From contig NZ_VUNR01000018.1 of NCBI RefSeq assembly GCF_009695585.1, positions 1-55,741 of the forward strand: a stretch of 55,741 bases of DNA. Reading direction: 5' to 3'. This DNA comes from Anaerovibrio slackiae (GTDB taxonomy: Bacteria > Bacillota > Negativicutes > Selenomonadales > Selenomonadaceae). The position numbers and the translations under genes are program-made. The notes beneath the pieces are model-generated. The model worked only from the letters and a program-made list of their open reading frames with translations, was not told where the DNA came from and did no database searches. Positions 47,372 through 55,741 of this stretch are shown here, in pieces; positions within the stretch are counted from its first letter, which is position 1; each line of letters begins with the position of its first letter.

Positions 47372-49612
47372 ATGACAATTCAGTTTGACAATTTGCACAA
47401 ACAATTTCATCTTTGCAATGATAGCGTGAGTTACATTTTTAAGGTTTTGCGCAATGGCCATCTGGGACAGCTATATTTTGGCAGGCGGCTGCCCCTGGAC
47501 AGGGATTATGGATATTTGCAGGATTTGGTGCATTATCGTCCTATGTCAGCTCAGGCCTATGAGGGGGAATATACCTTTTCACTGGAGCAGATTAAGCAGG
47601 AGTACCCTTCCTACGGCACTACTGATTTTCGTGAGGGTGCTGTGGAGGTGGCACAGCAGGATGGCAGCAGGCTGAGTGATTTCTGTTATGTCTCCCATGA
47701 GATTGTGGCAGGGAAGCCTGCCCTGTCCGGCCTGCCTGCTACCTATGCGGAGCAGCCTGAGGAAGCGGAAACCCTGCTGATAACCTTGCAGGATGCCCGG
47801 ACCGGCATGGAGCTGGTGTTGTCCTATACGATTTTTGCAGAGGAGGCCGCTATCGCCAGAAGTGCCTGGTTCCGCAACAACGGCTCTCAGGTGGTCAGGC
47901 TGAACCGGGCCATGAGCCTCAGCCTGGATATGCCGGATGCAGATTTTGATATGGTGCAGTTCTCAGGCTGGTGGAGCAGGGAACGCCACAAGCTGGTTTC
48001 CCACCTGCGCCCTGGTATTCAGTCCATTGGCAGCTTGCGTGGCCAGTCAAGTCATACCCACAATCCTTTCCTGATTTTGAAGCGGCCTAACGCAGATGAA
48101 AATCAGGGGGAGGCAATCGGCTTTTCTTTGGTGTACAGCGGCAATTTCCTGGCACAGGTGGAGGTTGATACCTTCAATACAGCCCGCATCATGCTGGGGC
48201 TCCATCCTCAGGGCTTTAGCTGGCAGCTGAAGCCGGGGGAGGCGTTCCAGACGCCGGAGGCGGTGCTGGTTTATTCCTGCCAGGGTATGAACGGCATGAG
48301 CCAGACCTTTCACAGCCTGTACCGCAGCCGTCTGGCCAGGGGGGCATGGCGTGACAGGGTTTGCCCGATTCTGATTAACAATTGGGAAGCCACCTATTTT
48401 GATTTTGATGAGGACAAGCTGGTCAGGATTGCTTCCAAGGCAAAGGAGGCAGGCGTGGAGCTGTTTGTGCTGGATGATGGCTGGTTCTCCACCCGCAGGG
48501 ACGATTACCACGGCCTGGGGGATTGGTGGCCTACGGAGGGCTTGCTGCCCAACGGCATCAAGGGACTGGCGGAGCGCATCAATGGCATGGGCATGAGGTT
48601 CGGCCTCTGGGTGGAGCTGGAAATGGTCAACAAGGATACGGAGCTGTACCGGCAGCATCCTGACTGGATTATTCATGTCGAGGGGCGCAAGAGCTCCCAC
48701 GGGCGCAATCAGTATGTGCTGGATTTCTCCCGGCCGGAGGTGGTGGATTATATCCATGATGCCATCTACAAGGTTTTGAAGGATGCCAATATTGATTATA
48801 TCAAGTGGGATATGAACCGCAGTATTACGGAGTGCGGTTCTGCCGGGTGGCCTGCTGAGCAGCAGGGGGAGATTTTCCATCGCTATATCCTGGGGGTATA
48901 TGACCTCTATGAGCGTCTGACCAGTGAGTTTCCGCACATTCTCTTTGAGTCCTGTGCATCAGGCGGCGGACGCTTTGATCCGGGCATGTTCTACTATGCC
49001 CCGCAGGCATGGACCAGCGATGATACCGATGGCGGTGAGCGCATCTATATCCAGTACGGCACCAGCTATGGCTATCCTCTGTCCTTTATGGGCTCTCACG
49101 TTTCCATTACGCCAAATCATCAGGTATTCCGGGAAACCAGCCTGAAGCTGCGGGGGGATGTAGCTTACTTTGGCACCTTCGGCTATGAGCTGGATTTGGG
49201 CAGGCTGCCGGAGGAGGAGTTCCAGCAGGTCAAGGAGCAGATTAAGTTCATGAAGCAGTATCGGGAGCTGATTCAGTTCGGCACCTTTTACCGGCTTCTC
49301 GATCCCTTTGCCGGCAATGAGGCGGCCTGGATGGTGGTATCCCCTGACAGGAAGCAGGCTCTTGTGGGATATTACCGCCTGATGGCAAAGACCTGTACGC
49401 CATTTACCCTGACCAGGCTGCAGGGGCTTTTGCCGGAGGCTGAGTATGAGGTTCTGGTGGAGGGCAGGCAGGCCATGGGCAGCTTTGCCGGCAGTGAGCT
49501 GATGGCAGCCGGCCTTGTGACCACTGATGAGTCCTGCGGTGAGCAGAAGACAGCGGAAAAGGTGGCCTGTGGCGATTTCTATTCCCGCCTGTTTGTACTC
49601 CAAGCAAAATAA
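47372..49612 (+). CDS. Alpha-galactosidase (GH36)
   Basis: 746 residues, standard length for the tetrameric GH36 enzymes, no signal peptide, so cytoplasmic. The nucleophile is Asp in YIKWDMNR (near residue 479) and the acid/base is the Asp in WTSDDTD (near 549); FVLDDGWF and ESCASGGGRFD also match. It releases galactose from melibiose and raffinose-type sugars. AGGTGAAGGAGAC precedes the ATG. It works with the neighbouring transporter. Confidence 0.95.
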   Translation: MTIQFDNLHKQFHLCNDSVSYIFKVLRNGHLGQLYFGRRLPLDRDYGYLQDLVHYRPMSAQAYEGEYTFSLEQIKQEYPSYGTTDFREGAVEVAQQDGSRLSDFCYVSHEIVAGKPALSGLPATYAEQPEEAETLLITLQDARTGMELVLSYTIFAEEAAIARSAWFRNNGSQVVRLNRAMSLSLDMPDADFDMVQFSGWWSRERHKLVSHLRPGIQSIGSLRGQSSHTHNPFLILKRPNADENQGEAIGFSLVYSGNFLAQVEVDTFNTARIMLGLHPQGFSWQLKPGEAFQTPEAVLVYSCQGMNGMSQTFHSLYRSRLARGAWRDRVCPILINNWEATYFDFDEDKLVRIASKAKEAGVELFVLDDGWFSTRRDDYHGLGDWWPTEGLLPNGIKGLAERINGMGMRFGLWVELEMVNKDTELYRQHPDWIIHVEGRKSSHGRNQYVLDFSRPEVVDYIHDAIYKVLKDANIDYIKWDMNRSITECGSAGWPAEQQGEIFHRYILGVYDLYERLTSEFPHILFESCASGGGRFDPGMFYYAPQAWTSDDTDGGERIYIQYGTSYGYPLSFMGSHVSITPNHQVFRETSLKLRGDVAYFGTFGYELDLGRLPEEEFQQVKEQIKFMKQYRELIQFGTFYRLLDPFAGNEAAWMVVSPDRKQALVGYYRLMAKTCTPFTLTRLQGLLPEAEYEVLVEGRQAMGSFAGSELMAAGLVTTDESCGEQKTAEKVACGDFYSRLFVLQAK

Positions 49613-49632
49613 TTCGGTAGGCTGACCTTGAG

Positions 49633-50499
49633 TTATTTGTTGTTTACCAGGTAGAGGCTGTATTTGTTTTCCCGGCACAGGCGGCGGTAGGCGGAGGGGC
49701 TCATGCCCTTCTGCCGCTGGAAGGCCCGTGTGTAGGAATCGGTCTTGGCATAGCCGCAGGAGTAGGCGATGGTTTCAATGGAAAGGGCGGATGATTCCAG
49801 CAGATGGCCGGACTTGTTGATGCGGCACTGCTGAATGTATTCATGCGGTGACATGCCGATTTTTTCCTTGAAAAGGGTGGTCATGTAGCTGCGGTTCAGC
49901 CGCAGGTAGTCTGCCAGATTCTGAACCGTAAAGGGTTCGGACAGGTGGCTGCGGATGTAGGCGAGGCCGCTGGCAACATAGTCATCCGCCCTGGCAGAGG
50001 GCAGGGTATCCTTTTGGGCTTCGGCCAGAATGGCGAGAAATTCATTCAGCTGTGCCATGCGGCGGAAGCTGTTGGCAAGCTGGACATCCTGAAATTCCAG
50101 CATCCTGTCAATGCACTGTTCCAGTGCGTGTCCCTGCTCCGGTGTGCAGGAAAATATCGGCTCCTCCTGGCTGAGTCCCAGGGCTTCAATGATGCTGCGG
50201 GCCTCACTGCCGCTGAAGGCTACCCAGATGTAGCTCCAGGGCTCGCTGGCATCGCTTTCGTAGCGGTTGACGAAGCCCGGCTCGATGAGGAAGCCCTGCC
50301 CCTGATGCAGTCTGTAGGTCCGGGAGTCCCCGTGATAGCTCTGGAAAACTCCCTTGCCTGATAGGATGTAATGGATAAGGTAATAAGGGCGCATGGCAGG
50401 GCCGTAATAATGGCCGGGATAGGTATGGGATTTGCCGAAGGTGGTGATGGATAAGCCTGCGCTGTGGGCAGTCAGCACAATGCCTTGTGCGTCTTCCAT
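49633..50499 (-). CDS. AraC-family transcriptional regulator
   Basis: 288 residues. The N-terminal cupin sensor (about 15-150; RPYYLIHYILSGKGVFQSYH) is followed by a C-terminal double HTH (about 185-285; FTVQNLADYLRLNRSYMTTL, IAYSCGYAKTDSYTRAFQRQ). It is convergent with the alpha-galactosidase gene and divergent from the PTS-transporter-lacZ unit, so it most likely activates this locus in response to a galactoside. Confidence 0.92.
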   Translation of the reverse strand: MEDAQGIVLTAHSAGLSITTFGKSHTYPGHYYGPAMRPYYLIHYILSGKGVFQSYHGDSRTYRLHQGQGFLIEPGFVNRYESDASEPWSYIWVAFSGSEARSIIEALGLSQEEPIFSCTPEQGHALEQCIDRMLEFQDVQLANSFRRMAQLNEFLAILAEAQKDTLPSARADDYVASGLAYIRSHLSEPFTVQNLADYLRLNRSYMTTLFKEKIGMSPHEYIQQCRINKSGHLLESSALSIETIAYSCGYAKTDSYTRAFQRQKGMSPSAYRRLCRENKYSLYLVNNK

Positions 50500-50718
50500 A
50501 AAAAACAGCTCCCTTCCTGGAGTTTATGATTTTTGCTAAAAGTATTGGATTTTCCTGTCAAGCTTCAGCTTGCTCTGTATATTACATAATGACTTTCTAC
50601 TGACAATTGTATATCAAGATGTAACGGCTGACAATATGCTCAGTGTATTGAGCGTGTTTAAATATATATGTGTAGTTTTGCATGTTTTAATATTTTAATA
50701 TTTTAAGGAGTGATGGGT
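50500..50718. promoter_or_regulatory. Divergent control region araC / galactoside operon
   Basis: 219 bases, AT-rich, between the AraC gene and the IIA gene. GGAAGGGAGCTG lies before the AraC start and TAAGGAG before the IIA start. A GCTCA-N6-TGAGC palindrome near 50638 is a possible operator. The promoters are not consensus, as expected for activator-dependent ones. Confidence 0.5.
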
Positions 50719-51195
50719 ATGTATATTTCTGATTTGCTGACGGCTGACTGCATTGAGCTGGCTGCCGATGTAAAGACCAAGGATGAGGTGATTGCCAGAC
50801 TGGCGGAGCTGCTGGAGAAAAACGGCATTGTAACTGATAAGGCTCTTTTTAGTGAGGCTGTAATGGCCAGGGAGGCTCTGGGTTCTACCGGTATTTCCGC
50901 AGGTATTGCCATTCCTCATGCCAAGAGCGAGGCAGTGGCCAGGCCGGGTCTCAGCGTGATTACGGTACCTGATGGTGTGGATTTTCAGGCCCGTGACGGC
51001 AAGCCGAGCAAGATTTTTTTCATGATTGCCGCACCGAAGGATGCCAATGACCTGCATATCGAAATGCTGGGGCATATCTCGCTGATTCTCATTGATGCCG
51101 CCAACCGCGAGAAGCTGCTGCAGGCAGAGTCGGCAGACAGGTTCCTGTCCTATCTGGACAGGATGGAAGCCAAAAAATTCGTGGGGGTTGACTGA
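50719..51195 (+). CDS. Stand-alone PTS fructose/mannitol-type IIA protein
   Basis: 158 residues, a complete EIIA-Fru/Mtl/Ntr fold. The phosphorylated residue is H67 in GIAIPHAKSEA. No IIB or IIC partner is nearby; instead a GPH symporter follows. In LacS-type transporters a IIA domain regulates transport, so a separate IIA could do the same here. That is an inference, and IIA-Ntr-like regulation is the alternative. Confidence 0.88.
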   Translation: MYISDLLTADCIELAADVKTKDEVIARLAELLEKNGIVTDKALFSEAVMAREALGSTGISAGIAIPHAKSEAVARPGLSVITVPDGVDFQARDGKPSKIFFMIAAPKDANDLHIEMLGHISLILIDAANREKLLQAESADRFLSYLDRMEAKKFVGVD

Positions 51196-51259
51196 GGGGA
51201 GCCAGCCGCCCGGCTACAGGTGTAAGTGATTATAGTTTGTTAATATGGGGGTAAAGGTA

Positions 51260-52651
51260 ATGGATAATGGTATTTCGTTTAAAGAAAAATTGTCATTTGG
51301 CATAGGTGCTTATGGTAAGGATCTGGTTTATGGTATTGTAGCCACCTTTGTCATGGTTTACTACACTGATGTGGTGCAGGTTTCACCTGCTTTTGTCGGT
51401 GGTTTGTTCCTGGTAGCCCGTATCTGGGATGCGATTAATGATCCGATGATGGGCTTGATTGTAGATAATACCCATACAAAATATGGTAAGTTCCGTCCGT
51501 GGATTTTGGCAGGTACGATTATCAACTCCGTTGTGCTGGCACTGCTGTTCCTGAATCCGGCTGATTTCCTGCAGGGGACGCTGGTATATGTATGGTGCGC
51601 CGTTACCTACATCCTCTGGGGCATGACCTATACCCTGATGGATGTGCCTTACTGGTCCATGATTCCTTCCTTCTCCAGTGATTCCAAGGTGCGTGACACC
51701 ATGTCCGTGATTCCGCGTCTCTTTGCCATGTTCGGCAGTTCTACCATTACTACCTTCGGCCTGATGATTATCGCTTTTCTGGGGGTCAACATGGGTGGAA
51801 CAGTTTCTGACGGTTATTTCCGTTTTGCCCTGCTGATTGCTGTAGTGTTTAATGTCTGCGAGGTTATCTGCTTCCTGTTCACCCGTGAGCATGTTGTTAC
51901 TGAAAGCCAGGAGCGTATCAAGCCGGCTGATGCCCTGAGGATTATCAAGGAAAATGATCAGCTGCTGGTAATTATTGGACTGACTGTCATGAAGGAGTTT
52001 GGTATTTACCTGTTCCTGGGCATGAATATCTACTATTATCGCTATGTGGTGCTGGATGAAAGCTGGTTTGCCCTGTTCGGTGCGATTTCCTTTGCTTCCC
52101 AGCTGGTGGCCTTTTCCGCCTTTTCCAAGCTGGTGGAGATGATTTCCCGCAAGTCCACTTATCTTTTGTCTCTTGCCCTGCTGATTTCCGGCCTCCTTGG
52201 AATGTTCTTCTTTGCCGGTGCTCCTGGTTCCAGCACGGTGGTTTTCGGTATTTGTGCCGCCCTGTTCAGCATGGGTAATGCCCTGATCTGCGTATCCGGT
52301 ACTGTTATGCTGGCTGATGCCTGCGATTATGGCGAGTTTAAGACAGGCAAGCGTACCGAGGCTATTGTGTTCTCGGCTCAGACGCTGTCCGTAAAATTCG
52401 GTTCTGCTATGTCCGGTGCCCTGGGCGGTCTGCTGCTGCAGTTTGTGGGCTATGTGCCGAATATTGCTCAGACTGAGCAGACTATCATGGGACTGAAGCT
52501 GTTGATGTTTGTCCTTTCCGCGATTATTTTTGCCACTATGATGTTTATCTATGTAAAATGCTATAAGCTGAATGGCGATTTCTACAAGGATATGCTCAGC
52601 ATGCTGGAAATTACCAGGGAGCAGAAAAAGCTGGAGCAGGCGCAAGCCTAA
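51260..52651 (+). CDS. GPH-family galactoside:cation symporter
   Basis: 463 residues with about 12 membrane helices. The MelB/LacS signature regions are present: YYTDVVQVSPAFVGGLFLVA, RIWDAINDPMMGLIVDNT, KYGKFRPWIL and MSVIPRLFAMFG. It imports melibiose, lactose or raffinose-type sugars with Na+ or H+. No fused IIA domain, but a IIA gene lies just upstream. It precedes beta-galactosidase in one operon. Confidence 0.92.
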   Translation: MDNGISFKEKLSFGIGAYGKDLVYGIVATFVMVYYTDVVQVSPAFVGGLFLVARIWDAINDPMMGLIVDNTHTKYGKFRPWILAGTIINSVVLALLFLNPADFLQGTLVYVWCAVTYILWGMTYTLMDVPYWSMIPSFSSDSKVRDTMSVIPRLFAMFGSSTITTFGLMIIAFLGVNMGGTVSDGYFRFALLIAVVFNVCEVICFLFTREHVVTESQERIKPADALRIIKENDQLLVIIGLTVMKEFGIYLFLGMNIYYYRYVVLDESWFALFGAISFASQLVAFSAFSKLVEMISRKSTYLLSLALLISGLLGMFFFAGAPGSSTVVFGICAALFSMGNALICVSGTVMLADACDYGEFKTGKRTEAIVFSAQTLSVKFGSAMSGALGGLLLQFVGYVPNIAQTEQTIMGLKLLMFVLSAIIFATMMFIYVKCYKLNGDFYKDMLSMLEITREQKKLEQAQA

Positions 52652-52661
52652 AATAATGCAG

Positions 52662-52716
52662 GCTGCGCATCTTATCTGAAGCTTTGACGGATATGGTGCG
52701 CAGCTTGTGCTACAAT
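52662..52716 (+). promoter_or_regulatory. Hairpin and possible promoter before lacZ
   Basis: GCTGCGCA (52662-52669) and TGCGCAGC (52697-52704) form a perfect 8-bp stem, followed by an extended -10 TGCTACAAT. It may be an attenuating stem or an internal promoter before lacZ. Confidence 0.4.
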
Positions 52717-52749
52717 CTGTATAGTTGCTTAGAAAAGAGGGGTATATAA

Positions 52750-55741
<2,992 letters not shown>

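Overview
The window holds most of a temperate contractile-tailed prophage (about 1-45,680), followed by about 10 kb of bacterial chromosome devoted to galactoside use (45,921-55,741, running off the right edge). Strong Shine-Dalgarno sites, TTGACA/TATAAT promoters and the gene types point to a Firmicutes-like anaerobe. The mix of lambda-type head genes, holin and AraC/GPH/GH36/GH2 cluster would suit a gut or rumen Negativicute such as a Selenomonas relative, but that is an inference. No rRNA, tRNA or CRISPR array was recognised.

Layout. 1-1,509: lysogeny end on the minus strand, with a Doc-type toxin/antitoxin pair bracketed by two copies of the 3' end of the XRE repressor gene. 1,510-7,214: divergent early promoter, small genes, two paralogous tyrosine recombinases flanking a DNA-methylase-like gene, and four copies of a three-way-junction structured element (4,864-5,148 and 6,254-6,551). 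7,214-14,491: replication and partition block (inverted repeats, HUH Rep, RecU-like resolvase, ParA, ParB with cysteine-rich repeats), many small genes and an ArpU-like late regulator. 14,495-15,460: promoter, hydrophobic micropeptides and a very short transcript unit. 15,664-25,713: lambda-type packaging and head genes, the large terminase carrying an intein inside its Walker A motif. 25,713-38,899: P2-type contractile tail, including a -1 frameshift chaperone and one minus-strand moron. 38,915-42,044: tail-fibre genes and a diversity-generating retroelement (DGR): target gene with VR, stem-loop, Avd, TR and a reverse transcriptase broken by an internal deletion. 42,016-44,087: lysis genes. 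44,205-45,680: a promoter-driven cargo module ending in a very acidic protein.

The host segment encodes a membrane metallophosphoesterase, a GH36 alpha-galactosidase, a divergent AraC regulator, a stand-alone PTS IIA protein, a GPH-family sugar transporter and a GH2 beta-galactosidase (partial). Together these would import and hydrolyse alpha- and beta-galactosides.

The strongest unusual signals are: (i) the DGR, with 11 VR/TR differences all at template adenines but an RT lacking motif 4; (ii) the four structured elements whose stems differ completely while the joining segments stay the same; (iii) GTGTCA-N4/5-TGACAC palindromes scattered over the prophage and read as the same peptide in unrelated proteins; (iv) an Ala1 intein in the terminase P-loop. 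All family names come from reading the sequence; no database search was run.
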